From contig NZ_JACHYJ010000008.1 of NCBI RefSeq assembly GCF_014192745.1, positions 62,001 through 126,000 on the forward strand: DNA of 64,000 bases, given 5' to 3'. Positions 36,322 to 45,225 of the stretch are shown here, one piece after another (the first letter of the stretch is position 1; each line of letters starts with the position of its first letter). A program made the translations under genes and the position numbers. Source of the DNA: Luteimonas sp. RC10 (GTDB taxonomy: Bacteria; Pseudomonadota; Gammaproteobacteria; Xanthomonadales; Xanthomonadaceae). Below the pieces are notes generated by a model that did not search any database, was not told the DNA's origin, and was given only the letters and a program-made list of their open reading frames with translations.

Positions 36322-39129
36322 ATGAAGTTGAAGACGAACAGGCTTCGCGATGCAGTCACATTCGCGCTTGCAGCAGGTGCAACGACACTCGCAGGTCACG
36401 GCGTTGCATTCGCCCAGACCCAGAGTCAGCAGGCCCAGACGGGTTCTTCGGCGACCACCCTCGATCGCATCGAGGTCACAGGCTCGCGCATTCGCCGCGC
36501 AGCGATCGAAGGCGCCCTGCCCGTCACGGTCGTCAGCCGCACGGAAATCGACGCTGCCGGCGACATCACGGTGGCCGACTTCCTCCGCAACACGAACTTC
36601 AACTCATTCGGCTCCTATCAGTCGACCTCGGGCAGCTCCTGGGGCGGCTTTTCCGGCATCAGCCTGAGAGGCCTCGGCGCCGAGCGCACCTTGATCCTGA
36701 TCGACGGGCGCCGGGCGCCCAAGGCACCGATGGTCGGTAGCGCCCAGGACCTGAACTCGATCCCCATGGCCGCGATCGAGCGCATCGAGGTGCTCTCGGA
36801 CGGCGCGTCGGCGATCTACGGCTCCGACGCGATCGCCGGTGTCGTCAACATCATCATGCGCAAGGATCTCGACGGTCTTGAGTTCACCTATGGCGCGGGC
36901 CGCCCCACTGAGGCCGGTGGCGATACCGAAGAGATCAGCGTTGTTGTCGGCACCTCGAGCGATCGCGGACACGTGCTGGCAGGCGCGTCCTACAACAAGC
37001 GCGATGTCGTCTACACCCGTGACCGCGATTATTGGTTCGGCCCGGATTCGCCCGGCGCTTCCTCGTACTCGAACAACTTCTCCACCCTGGTTCCCGACGC
37101 GGACGGGAATCTGACCCGCCCCAGTGCACTCGGTACGGCCGGTCGCCTTCGCCACCCCCTGTACGGCGCAGCCGTGCCGGGACTGTGCACCAACGGCGAC
37201 GACAGCGACCTGTTCTACCTGAGCGGCTCCACATCCGCCGACCTGACCTGCCAGTTCAATCACAGCGCGACATCGGCCAACCTCACCAGCCTGGAGAACA
37301 CCGCGATCTTCGGCAAGGGCGAGTTCCAGATCAGCGACGACTGGAGTGTCTACTTCAGCGCGCGGGTGAATCGCAATGAGTCCTTCGGACGCTTCGCGCC
37401 CGTTCCCTCCAGCCCGTGGCCCGGCGGCGCCATCCTGCTGGAAGCCGGTACGCCCAATCACCCTGGCACGATCGGCGGCAACAATCCGCTCGCAAGCGAC
37501 CCTTACTACCAGCAGTTCGCGACGCGTGATCTGCTTCTCTACCATCGCTTCGCCGCTCTCGGCGCACGCGATGGCCGGGTCGAGAACACCACCTACGATT
37601 ATCTGGGTGGCTTCCGTGGAAGGCTGGGAGAGGTCGATCTCGAATTCGGCGCGCGTTACGTCGAATCGCGCGCCACCAGCCTGGGGACGAACTACGTCGT
37701 CGGAGGTCTGGCGCAGCAGGCCATCACTGCAGGCCGCTACAACATCTATGACCCGTACTCAGGCAATCCGGGCGCTCTGGGGATCACCTCGACGATCTCG
37801 CGCGACATGAAGACCACCTCCGAGGAGGTGTACGCCAGCGCAGGCTTCGACCTGTTTGAGTTGCCTGGCGGCACGGTCGGCGCGGTCTTTGGCGCCGAGT
37901 ACCGCGACGAGTATTACCAGGACAATTACGATCCGCTGTCGGAAAGCGGCCAGATCGTCGGCTCGGCCGGCAACTCGGCCGCGGGCGGACGCAGTGTCTA
38001 TGCCGCCTATACCGAATTCCTGTTCCCGATCTTCGACGGCTTCGAGGTCAACGTTGCCGGCCGGTACGAGGACTACAGCGACTACGGTAGCGATTTTGCA
38101 CCCAAGGTCTCGCTCCGCTGGCAGCCGATCGATTCGCTGACCCTGCGTGCTTCCTACGGCGAGGGTTTCCGCGCGCCGCCGCTGAACCTGCTGACCCAGA
38201 AGACGGCTTTCAGCGCGACGGCGACCACCGATCCGGCCACGTGCACACTGCTGACCGGAACGCCGAGCTGCCAGACGCAGGTGACCACCTACTCCATCTC
38301 CAACCCCGCGCTCGGCTCAGAGCAGTCGGAGCAGTGGGGATTGGGCGCGGTGTGGGATGCAGCGAGCTGGCTGAACCTCAGCCTCGACTACTACAACATC
38401 GAGATCACCGAGTCCATCCAGTCCGTCAGCCTCGCCACGATTGTCGGCTGCCTGCGCGGCACCATCGACGTGTGCCCGACCGGGATCAGCCAGTTCCCGG
38501 GCGGCACCTCGGTACCGAACGAGCAGTTGGGCTTGGGTGCGCAGTTCGACCCGGTCACGGGCGGCATCGTCAACGCGCAGACCGGTTCGGCCAATATCGG
38601 CTGGATCCAAACGCAGGGTTACGACTTCAGCACACGGACCAACTTCAACCTGGGCGACTTCGGTTCGCTGCGCAACCAGCTGACGTTGACCTACGTCGGC
38701 GAGTACAGCAGTAACGGCAATCCCAACATCGCCGGCCGACCGGGAAGCCCTCGGATGCGCGGCGTGTTGAACAACACCTGGTCGTTCGGTGATTGGACGC
38801 TCAACTACAACATCAACTACATCCACGGCACGCAGTCCACCGCGTACCGCGAGTGGTTGGCGCTGGCGCGTAACCCGAACAGGAGCCCCACGCAGGATCG
38901 CAATATGGCGTTGTACGAGAGCTATCCCGATCGTCTGCCCTCGTATCTGACCCAGGACATCCAGCTCAACTACCGTGCACCGTGGAATGCCACGATCACG
39001 CTGGGCGTCAACAATATCGCCAACAAGGATCCGGTGTACGACACGTCGCAGGGCGGCGCGAGCTACGACTCGTACCTCTACGATCCGTGGGGGCGCGTGC
39101 CGTACTTCCGCTACACACAGCGGTTCTGA
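36322..39129 (+). CDS. TonB-dependent outer-membrane receptor
   Basis: Active-transport receptor of 935 residues. A signal peptide (about 1-33, ending AFAQ) precedes the segment TLDRIEVTGSRIRR, typical of this receptor class, then the plug domain (about 60-190) with SLRGLGAERTLILIDGRR and the YGSDAIAGVVNIIM motif. The remaining 740 residues are the 22-strand barrel, closing with the terminal strand PYFRYTQRF, which ends in Phe as barrel-insertion signals do. It is of the large type seen in xanthomonads, often for peptides or glycans; no substrate can be read off. GGAG precedes ATG 36322 by 6 bases. A terminator follows, then a 2OG-Fe(II) oxygenase-like gene. Confidence 0.93.
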   Translation: MKLKTNRLRDAVTFALAAGATTLAGHGVAFAQTQSQQAQTGSSATTLDRIEVTGSRIRRAAIEGALPVTVVSRTEIDAAGDITVADFLRNTNFNSFGSYQSTSGSSWGGFSGISLRGLGAERTLILIDGRRAPKAPMVGSAQDLNSIPMAAIERIEVLSDGASAIYGSDAIAGVVNIIMRKDLDGLEFTYGAGRPTEAGGDTEEISVVVGTSSDRGHVLAGASYNKRDVVYTRDRDYWFGPDSPGASSYSNNFSTLVPDADGNLTRPSALGTAGRLRHPLYGAAVPGLCTNGDDSDLFYLSGSTSADLTCQFNHSATSANLTSLENTAIFGKGEFQISDDWSVYFSARVNRNESFGRFAPVPSSPWPGGAILLEAGTPNHPGTIGGNNPLASDPYYQQFATRDLLLYHRFAALGARDGRVENTTYDYLGGFRGRLGEVDLEFGARYVESRATSLGTNYVVGGLAQQAITAGRYNIYDPYSGNPGALGITSTISRDMKTTSEEVYASAGFDLFELPGGTVGAVFGAEYRDEYYQDNYDPLSESGQIVGSAGNSAAGGRSVYAAYTEFLFPIFDGFEVNVAGRYEDYSDYGSDFAPKVSLRWQPIDSLTLRASYGEGFRAPPLNLLTQKTAFSATATTDPATCTLLTGTPSCQTQVTTYSISNPALGSEQSEQWGLGAVWDAASWLNLSLDYYNIEITESIQSVSLATIVGCLRGTIDVCPTGISQFPGGTSVPNEQLGLGAQFDPVTGGIVNAQTGSANIGWIQTQGYDFSTRTNFNLGDFGSLRNQLTLTYVGEYSSNGNPNIAGRPGSPRMRGVLNNTWSFGDWTLNYNINYIHGTQSTAYREWLALARNPNRSPTQDRNMALYESYPDRLPSYLTQDIQLNYRAPWNATITLGVNNIANKDPVYDTSQGGASYDSYLYDPWGRVPYFRYTQRF

Positions 39130-39149
39130 TCAGGCGGCATGTTCGATGG

Positions 39150-39174
39150 AAGGGGGCCCACCAGGGCCCCCTTT
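39150..39174 (+). terminator. Terminator after the TonB-dependent receptor
   Basis: AAGGGGGCCC and GGGCCCCCTT pair around a 4-base loop, followed by one more T. The T tail is short but the stem is strong. Confidence 0.7.
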
Positions 39175-39240
39175 CGGTATGGATAGCGCTGCGAGACTTC
39201 CCTTTCACATACGGCGACACGTCCTCGCAAGGAACCCGCC

Positions 39241-39933
39241 ATGGCGTCCTCCACGATCATCACAGCCTTCGCAGTCCCCATCGTCAGTATTCAGATGGAG
39301 GACTGTCATACATTGAATGCCGAGCTACGCAGTTTCTTTTTCGCTTGCGCCGAGCAGGGCGAACGATACGCCAACCCCGATCCGTTCACGCATCGAAACC
39401 CGGCCTTATTTGAAAGTCAGTTCACCCTGTTCGACTGGCGCCACCCCGCGGTCGCGCGCCTTCGCGACTTCTGCTGGACGCATCTGTATCAGGCGCTGCG
39501 CGACCTCAATGGTTACGACACGCAGATGCTGCAACGGCTGCATATCGCACACGAATCCTGGTTTCATGTCACTCGAAGAGGGGGTTACTTCGGCGTGCAC
39601 AACCACCCTATGCATTCCTGGTCGGGCGTGTATTGCGTTTGCCAGGAGGGCGACAGCGATAACCCGGACAGCGGCAAGTTGACCTTCATCAGCCCTTATG
39701 CCGCCAATACCATGTATGTCGACATGGCTTCGCACAGGCTCACTCCGCCTTTCCAGCTAGGGAACATTCCCACGCGGCTCGAACCCGGACAGCTCTTGCT
39801 GTTTCCATCCTGGCTGCTCCACGAGGTCACCCCATTCGAGCCCTCAGGCGATGGCTTGCGCATCACCGTTGCGTTCAATGCCCGGTTTCGCTTGCAAGGC
39901 GTAGAACCGCAACGCCCACCAGCCGGATTGTGA
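39241..39933 (+). CDS. Putative 2OG-Fe(II) oxygenase (TIGR02466-like)
   Basis: A 230-residue protein with the layout of the family of putative 2-oxoglutarate/iron hydroxylases found near TonB receptors. The likely metal-binding region is GVHNHPMHSWSGVYCV; the distal His and 2OG-binding Arg are in FPSWLLHEVTPF and GLRITVAFNAR. Length agrees with the family. No substrate is known; neighbours of this type often modify proteins or small molecules. AAGGA lies 7 bases before the ATG. Sampled lines have about 53-55% G+C, far below the rest of the window, suggesting recent acquisition. The receptor's terminator lies upstream, so it may have its own promoter. Confidence 0.78.
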   Translation: MASSTIITAFAVPIVSIQMEDCHTLNAELRSFFFACAEQGERYANPDPFTHRNPALFESQFTLFDWRHPAVARLRDFCWTHLYQALRDLNGYDTQMLQRLHIAHESWFHVTRRGGYFGVHNHPMHSWSGVYCVCQEGDSDNPDSGKLTFISPYAANTMYVDMASHRLTPPFQLGNIPTRLEPGQLLLFPSWLLHEVTPFEPSGDGLRITVAFNARFRLQGVEPQRPPAGL

Positions 39934-39988
39934 GCAGGCCAGAGCCCGTGTCTGAGGCCGAATTGCCCGACCCCAAGATTACGGTGCT

Positions 39989-40609
39989 CTACCTCGGCAC
40001 CAGCGTCTGCGCCAGGTGCTCGACATAGGCGTCGAATTCCTCCTGCTGCATGCGGGCCTGGTGCAGTTGCAGGTTCAGCTGCAGGAAGCCGACATAGGCG
40101 GCGTAGGTGAGGCGCGCGCGGTGCTGGGCGTCCTCGCGGCCGAGTCCGGCCTGGCGGAAGGACGCGGTCAGGTAGTCGAGGCGACGCTTGGACACGCGCT
40201 CGATGACCGGTTGCACCGTGGCATGGTCCTGCGCCTTGAGCAGGGCGCTATAGATGACGTGCGACTTGTATTCGCGCGCGACCATGTGGAACAGCGCGCG
40301 CAGGCGCTCGCGCGCGTCGGGCATCGATTCGAGCGCACCGAACAGCGCTTCCTGCTCGACATTCTCCCAGCGCTCGAGCGCGGCCTGCAGCAGGGCGTCG
40401 CGGGACGGGAAATGCCAGTAGAAGCTGCCCTTGGTCACGCCAAGGCGCCGGGCCAGGGGCTCGACCGCGACGGCCTGCACCCCGGCTTCGGCGATCAGGT
40501 CCAGGGCCGCCTGGGCCCAGTCGTCGGCGCTCAGTCGTCCCTGGCGTTCGGTCGCAGCGGTGCCGGTCCGGGCGGTGCCCGCGGCGGGCGATGAAGCGGA
40601 TTTACTCAT
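39989..40609 (-). CDS. TetR family regulator, probable repressor of fadE
   Basis: A TetR-type DNA-binding protein of 206 residues. After a Ser/Ala/Thr-rich tail (1-25), the helix-turn-helix covers about 28-75 with AVEPLARRLGVTKGSFYWHF as its heart. The rest is a ligand-binding helical domain, probably for an acyl-CoA or fatty acid given the context. The ATG at 40609 is preferred over a GTG two codons earlier. It is divergent from fadE; a 12-bp palindrome next to the fadE promoter is the best candidate operator. Function as fadE repressor is inferred from position. Confidence 0.87.
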   Translation of the reverse strand: MSKSASSPAAGTARTGTAATERQGRLSADDWAQAALDLIAEAGVQAVAVEPLARRLGVTKGSFYWHFPSRDALLQAALERWENVEQEALFGALESMPDARERLRALFHMVAREYKSHVIYSALLKAQDHATVQPVIERVSKRRLDYLTASFRQAGLGREDAQHRARLTYAAYVGFLQLNLQLHQARMQQEEFDAYVEHLAQTLVPR

Positions 40610-40679
40610 TGCCACAGTCTATCCATACGCCTGCGTCGGCAACAGTATCGACGCTCCGAAGACGCGCCGCGGCGCAGCA

Positions 40680-40708
40680 TTGACTTCGGTCGCTCGCGTT
40701 ACCATACT
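40680..40708 (+). promoter_or_regulatory. fadE promoter
   Basis: TTGACT (40680-40685) and CATACT (40703-40708) with a 17-base spacer. The predicted RNA start lies inside the adjacent palindrome. Confidence 0.65.
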
Positions 40709-40709
40709 C

Positions 40710-40721
40710 GACCGTACGGTC
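40710..40721. promoter_or_regulatory. Candidate TetR operator at the fadE start point
   Basis: GACCGTACGGTC, a perfect 12-bp palindrome placed 1 base after the -10 box, so bound protein would block initiation. Expected ligand-responsive repressor: the divergent TetR product. Confidence 0.65.
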
Positions 40722-40789
40722 AAGATCGGCCCATCGGGCGACGTCAGTTGTCGCCTTCCTGCCTGCCACGCCGATTGTCGGAGTCCATG

Positions 40790-43273
40790 ATGAGCGTTGC
40801 GATCCCTTTCCTCGCCTTCCTCCTAGCCGGCGCGTTCGCCGCCTATCACCGGTTGCGGCTCGCCTACTGGGCCGCGATCACCATCACGTTGTTGCTGGCC
40901 TGCTGGCTGCTCGGGGCCAATGCCACCGCGACGGTCGTTGCGGCCGTGGTCGTTGCGCTGATCGCGGTTCCGCTGCTGATCGCGCCGGTCCGCAAGGCGC
41001 TGATCACCGCGCCTTTGCTGACGTTCTTCCGCAAGGTGCTCCCGCCGCTGTCGAAGACCGAGCGCATCGCGCTGGAAACCGGCTCGGTCGGCTTCGAAGG
41101 CGAATTGTTCACCGGCGATCCGGACTGGAACATTCTGCTGAACTACCCCAAGCCGCAGCTCACCGCCGAGGAGCAGGCCTTCCTTGACGGGCCGGTCGAG
41201 ACGCTGTGCGCGATGGTCAACGACTGGGAGCTGACCCATGTCCATGCCGACCTGCCGCCAGAGCTGTGGGCCTACATCAAGGAGAACCGCTTCTTCGGGA
41301 TGATCATCCCCAAGGCCTACGGTGGTCTGGGCTTTTCGGCACTCGCGCACCACAAGGTCATCCAGAAGCTGGCCTCGGTCTCGAGCGTGGTCAGCTCCAC
41401 GGTCGGCGTGCCGAACTCGCTCGGTCCCGGCGAACTGCTCAATCACTACGGCACCCAGGAGCAGAAGGACTACTACCTGCCGCGCCTGGCGGTCGGCCAG
41501 GAAGTGCCCTGCTTCGGGCTGACCGGTCCGTTCGCGGGCTCGGACGCGACCTCGATCCCCGACTACGGCATCGTCTGCAAGGGTGAGTGGAACGGCGCCA
41601 ACGTGCTCGGTGTGCGGCTGACGTTCGACAAGCGCTACATCACGCTGGCCCCGGTCGCGACGCTGATCGGCCTGGCCTTCCGCATGTACGACCCCGAGGG
41701 TCTGATCGGCGATACCCAGGACATCGGCATCACGCTGGCGCTGCTGCCGCGCGACACCCCCGGGGTCGAGATCGGCCGCCGCCATTTCCCGCTCAACTCG
41801 CCGTTCCAGAACGGCCCGATCCGCGGCAAGGACGTGTTCATTCCGCTGAGCCAGTTGATCGGCGGCGCCGAGATGGCCGGCAAGGGCTGGAACATGCTCA
41901 ACGAGTGTCTGGCAGTCGGCCGTTCGATCACGCTGCCGTCCACGGCCAGCGGCGGCGCCAAGGCCGGCGCGGTGATCACCGGCGCCTATGCGCGCATCCG
42001 CAAGCAGTTCGGGCTGTCGGTCGGGCGCTTCGAAGGCGTCGAAGAAGCGCTGGCGCGCATCGGCGCCAAGGCCTACGCGATCAGCGCGCTGTCGCAGGCC
42101 ACGGCCGCCGCAGTGGATCGGGGTGATGTGCCGTCGGTGCCGTCGGCGATCGCCAAGTACCACTGCACGACGATGAGCCGCGAGGTCATCAGCGACGTCA
42201 TGGACGTGATCGGCGGCAAGGGCATCATCCTGGGGCCGCGCAACTTCGCCGGCCGCAACTGGCAGGCCGCGCCAATCGCGATCACCGTCGAGGGCGCGAA
42301 CATCATGACGCGCAGCCTGCTGATCTTCGGACAGGGCGCGATCCTGTGCCATCCGTGGGTGATGAAGGAGATGAAGGCCGCGCAGGACCCCGATACCGCG
42401 GCCGGCCTGGAGGCGTTCGACCGCAGTCTGTTCGGCCACATTGGTTTCGCGATCTCCAATGCGGTGCGCTCGTTCTGGTTCGGCCTGACCGGTGCCCGCA
42501 TCGGCGCGGCGCCCGGCGATGCCTACACCCGGCGCTACTTCCGCAAGCTCGACCGCTACTCGGCCAACCTCGCACTGATGGCCGACGTGTCGATGTTGAT
42601 GCTCGGCGGCAAGCTGAAGTTCAAGGAGTCGCTGTCGGGCCGGCTCGGCGACGTGCTCAGTCACATCTACATGACCAGCGCGATCCTCAAGCGCTATCAC
42701 GACGAGGGGGCGCCCGAAGCCGACAAGCCGCTGCTGGCCTGGGCGTTCCACGACAGCGTGCACAAGATCGAAACCGCGCTGTCGGCGGCGCTGCGCAACT
42801 TCCCGATCCGTCCGGTCGGCTGGCTGATGTGGGCGCTGATCTTCCCGCTCGGCCGCCGCGCCGAGGCGCCCGGCGATCGCCTGGGGCATCGTGTGGCGGC
42901 GTTGCTGATGAGCCTCAACGATGCGCGCGAGCGTCTGGCCGATGGCGTGTTCCTGCAGCCGACCGAGCACAATCCCGGTGGCCGCATCGCCAGCTACCTC
43001 GCCAAGGCGGTCGCGGCCGAGCCGGTGGAGCGCAAGTTCCTCAAGGCGCTCAAGAGCAAGGGCATCGAGGCGCTGGACTACGACGCGCAGTTGGACGAGG
43101 CGGTGCGTGAGGGCCATATCAGCGCCGAGGAACGTGCGCTGCTCGAGGAACTGCGCGCGCTGACGCTCGACACGATCACCGTCGACGATTTCGACCCCGA
43201 GGAGCTGCGCTCGGCCGGCTATCGCGACCTGGTCGCACGACGCCGCGAAGACAGGTCCCGCGAAGCAGCCTGA
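40790..43273 (+). CDS. fadE: Acyl-CoA dehydrogenase FadE (long form)
   Basis: Flavoenzyme for the first step of fatty-acid beta-oxidation; membrane-associated. The product is 827 residues, the long gammaproteobacterial FadE. Two hydrophobic segments (about 2-22 and 23-45, then 47-62) precede the dehydrogenase core with FFGMIIPKAYGGLGFSAL, CFGLTGPFAGSDA (flavin/substrate region), and VEGANIMTRSLLIFGQGA. The C-terminal 200 residues are the FadE-specific domain. GGAG lies 6 bases before ATG 40790; ATG 40787 directly before it is too close. Controlled by the promoter and palindrome upstream. Confidence 0.93.
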   Translation: MSVAIPFLAFLLAGAFAAYHRLRLAYWAAITITLLLACWLLGANATATVVAAVVVALIAVPLLIAPVRKALITAPLLTFFRKVLPPLSKTERIALETGSVGFEGELFTGDPDWNILLNYPKPQLTAEEQAFLDGPVETLCAMVNDWELTHVHADLPPELWAYIKENRFFGMIIPKAYGGLGFSALAHHKVIQKLASVSSVVSSTVGVPNSLGPGELLNHYGTQEQKDYYLPRLAVGQEVPCFGLTGPFAGSDATSIPDYGIVCKGEWNGANVLGVRLTFDKRYITLAPVATLIGLAFRMYDPEGLIGDTQDIGITLALLPRDTPGVEIGRRHFPLNSPFQNGPIRGKDVFIPLSQLIGGAEMAGKGWNMLNECLAVGRSITLPSTASGGAKAGAVITGAYARIRKQFGLSVGRFEGVEEALARIGAKAYAISALSQATAAAVDRGDVPSVPSAIAKYHCTTMSREVISDVMDVIGGKGIILGPRNFAGRNWQAAPIAITVEGANIMTRSLLIFGQGAILCHPWVMKEMKAAQDPDTAAGLEAFDRSLFGHIGFAISNAVRSFWFGLTGARIGAAPGDAYTRRYFRKLDRYSANLALMADVSMLMLGGKLKFKESLSGRLGDVLSHIYMTSAILKRYHDEGAPEADKPLLAWAFHDSVHKIETALSAALRNFPIRPVGWLMWALIFPLGRRAEAPGDRLGHRVAALLMSLNDARERLADGVFLQPTEHNPGGRIASYLAKAVAAEPVERKFLKALKSKGIEALDYDAQLDEAVREGHISAEERALLEELRALTLDTITVDDFDPEELRSAGYRDLVARRREDRSREAA

Positions 43274-43293
43274 GGCGGCGATCTGCGAACCCG

Positions 43294-43327
43294 AACGGGC
43301 ACGGTCCTCCTGGGGGCCGTGCCCGTT
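43294..43327 (+). terminator. Terminator hairpin after fadE
   Basis: AACGGGCACGG and CCGTGCCCGTT form an 11-bp perfect stem with a 12-base loop, 20 bases after the fadE stop. The tail GTCGTCTC is only weakly T-rich. Confidence 0.6.
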
Positions 43328-43401
43328 GTCGTCTCTGGAGCCGCGTATGCCATCGCGCAGTCTTTCCCGCTTTCGACGCCGCCCTGCTCATCGCCTGTGG
43401 C

Positions 43402-43731
43402 GTGCACAGCCTGGCGTTTGCGGTGTTCCACCTCGCGTTCTGGCGTCTGTTCGGCTGGCCGCGCACGCTTCAGACGACGACGATCGCCAACCGCGCGATC
43501 TTGCAGATCGCCAATGCGCAACTCGTGCTGGTGTTTGCCGGCGTCGCGTGGCTGTGCCTGGCGATGTCGGACGTGCTCGCCGGCATGGCGGCCTTCTGGT
43601 GGCTGCGGCTGACACTGCAGTTCGTCTGGCTCCGCGTGCACCATCGACTGGTGCATGGGCTGAGCGCCCTGTTCCTGCTCGGTGCGCTGATGTTCACCAC
43701 GCTGGCGGTGCATGGGCTCGCATCCGGCTGA
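43402..43731 (+). CDS. Small membrane protein, start uncertain
   Basis: A 109-residue product with three or four hydrophobic helices (about 1-16, 33-56, 60-76, 85-106) and no domain I can name. It begins at GTG 43402 with no ribosome-binding site. Coding-like sequence continues upstream in the same frame (DAALLIACGVHSLAF) without a start codon, while an ATG at 43347 lies in another frame; one base fewer at the TTT of 43371-43373 would join them as MPSRSLSRFDAALLIACG. So the gene may be frameshifted or wrongly started. It sits between the fadE terminator and a convergent carrier gene. Confidence 0.55.
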   Translation: MHSLAFAVFHLAFWRLFGWPRTLQTTTIANRAILQIANAQLVLVFAGVAWLCLAMSDVLAGMAAFWWLRLTLQFVWLRVHHRLVHGLSALFLLGALMFTTLAVHGLASG

Positions 43732-43761
43732 GGCCGGTCAAGCGCCCCCTCACCGGCGCGT

Positions 43762-45108
43762 CTAGACGATCGGGTCGCGCCCGCGATCGGGCAGCCGCCG
43801 CTCGGCGCGGACCACGCGCCAGGCCCCGGCCAGCATGCCTGCGGCGATGCCCACGCCGGCCAGGAACACCACCTGCGAGCCCAGCACGGCCAAGGCCTTG
43901 TGCACCCACACGAAAGTGACATCGCCGCCGCGATAGACCGCGGTGTCGATGACCGCCTTGGCCTTGTAGCGGGACTCACGGTCCACGCGGGTATAGAGCG
44001 TCTCGCGCGCGGGCTTCGACAGCGAGAACTCGCTGGCCCGGGTCGCGACCTGGACCACCGCCACCAGCAACGGATAGGGCGAGGCCGCGAGCAGCGAGAA
44101 GCCGACCAGGATCGCGCAGGCCGGCAGCAGCAGCAACGGCGCCACACCGTAGCGGCGCAGCAGCCAACGGGTGAGCAGCAACTGGACGACGATCGTCAGC
44201 CCGTTCACGGCCCAGTCGATGGTCGAGTAATAGCGCGTGGCCGCCTCGGCGGTTGCGTACGACGCGCGCACGATCGCCGCCTGTTCGTTGTAGAGCAGCG
44301 TGCCGACGCCGACACCGAAGAACATCAGCAACGCCAGCCCGCGCAACAGCGGATCGCGGACGATCAGCTTCAGCCCGGCCCAGATCGAGCCGCCGATCGC
44401 ACGCTCGTCCTGCGCGGCGCGGCGCGCCTCATTCCGGCGCGCCCAGGCCCGCAGCTTGAGGATGCACAGCAGGCACACGGCGAGAAAGCCCGCGCTGATC
44501 AGCGGCAGGGTCTGCACCCCGAGACGCCCGACCAGCAACGTCGTGATCAAGGGCCCCAGGAACGCGCCGATCGTTCCGCCCGCGCCGATGTAGCCGTAAT
44601 AGCGCTTGGCGTGCGCATCGTCGAAGACGTCGGCCATGAAGCTCCAGAACACGCTGACCGCAAACAGGTTGAACACCGCGATCCAGATGAAGAACAGCGC
44701 GCCGCGCCCGGGCAAGGCGCTGTCGAAGGCCCACCGGAACGCCATGAGACACGCGATGAAGATCAGGTAGACCAGCGGCAGGAAGACCCGCCTGGGAAAG
44801 CGCGAGACCAGCGCGCCGTAGAGCGGCTGCAACACCAGCATCACGAAGAACGTGCCGGTGAACAGCACCTGCAGGGTGAACTCAGCCAGTGCGATGCCGC
44901 GTGCGGCGGCCCAGTCGAGCATGAAGCCAGGAAAGATGGCGACCGCGTCGGTCGACGCGCCCATCGCATCGCGCACCGGGCGCAGCACGTAGTAGCCGCA
45001 CAGCAGGCAGAAAAAGTACAGCAGCGCCCACCACAGCGGCGGCGACTCGCGCAGCGCACGCCGGAACTGGCCGCGCCCGTGGGGAGCATCGGCGTCAACG
45101 TCGGTCAT
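43762..45108 (-). CDS. NTP/NDP exchange (Tlc-like) or MFS transporter
   Basis: Inner-membrane carrier of 448 residues with about twelve hydrophobic helices. The early motif CGYYVLRPVRDAMG is the hallmark of the ATP/ADP-translocase-related group present in free-living proteobacteria as well as in intracellular bacteria, where true members swap ATP for ADP. Other blocks: FSFMADVFDDAHAKR-like VFWSFMADVFDD, KRYYGYIGAGGTIGAFLGP and the late loop RVDRESRYKAKAVIDTAVYR. Substrate in this lineage is not established. It is divergent from the GMC oxidoreductase and convergent with the small membrane protein; monocistronic. Confidence 0.82.
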   Translation of the reverse strand: MTDVDADAPHGRGQFRRALRESPPLWWALLYFFCLLCGYYVLRPVRDAMGASTDAVAIFPGFMLDWAAARGIALAEFTLQVLFTGTFFVMLVLQPLYGALVSRFPRRVFLPLVYLIFIACLMAFRWAFDSALPGRGALFFIWIAVFNLFAVSVFWSFMADVFDDAHAKRYYGYIGAGGTIGAFLGPLITTLLVGRLGVQTLPLISAGFLAVCLLCILKLRAWARRNEARRAAQDERAIGGSIWAGLKLIVRDPLLRGLALLMFFGVGVGTLLYNEQAAIVRASYATAEAATRYYSTIDWAVNGLTIVVQLLLTRWLLRRYGVAPLLLLPACAILVGFSLLAASPYPLLVAVVQVATRASEFSLSKPARETLYTRVDRESRYKAKAVIDTAVYRGGDVTFVWVHKALAVLGSQVVFLAGVGIAAGMLAGAWRVVRAERRLPDRGRDPIV

Positions 45109-45225
45109 CGGGACACGTGCGGGAGGCGGCTGTCGACGCGCACGTTAGCCGATGCCCCGGTTCACCGCCAGCGCCGGACACACCGCAGCCCTATCCTTGT
45201 CGCCCCGCACCCGCCCGGTTGTCCG

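Noticed and set aside
40823-43117. Long minus-strand frame opposite fadE
   Set aside because: Shadow; low-complexity Arg/Gln/His-rich product without motifs.
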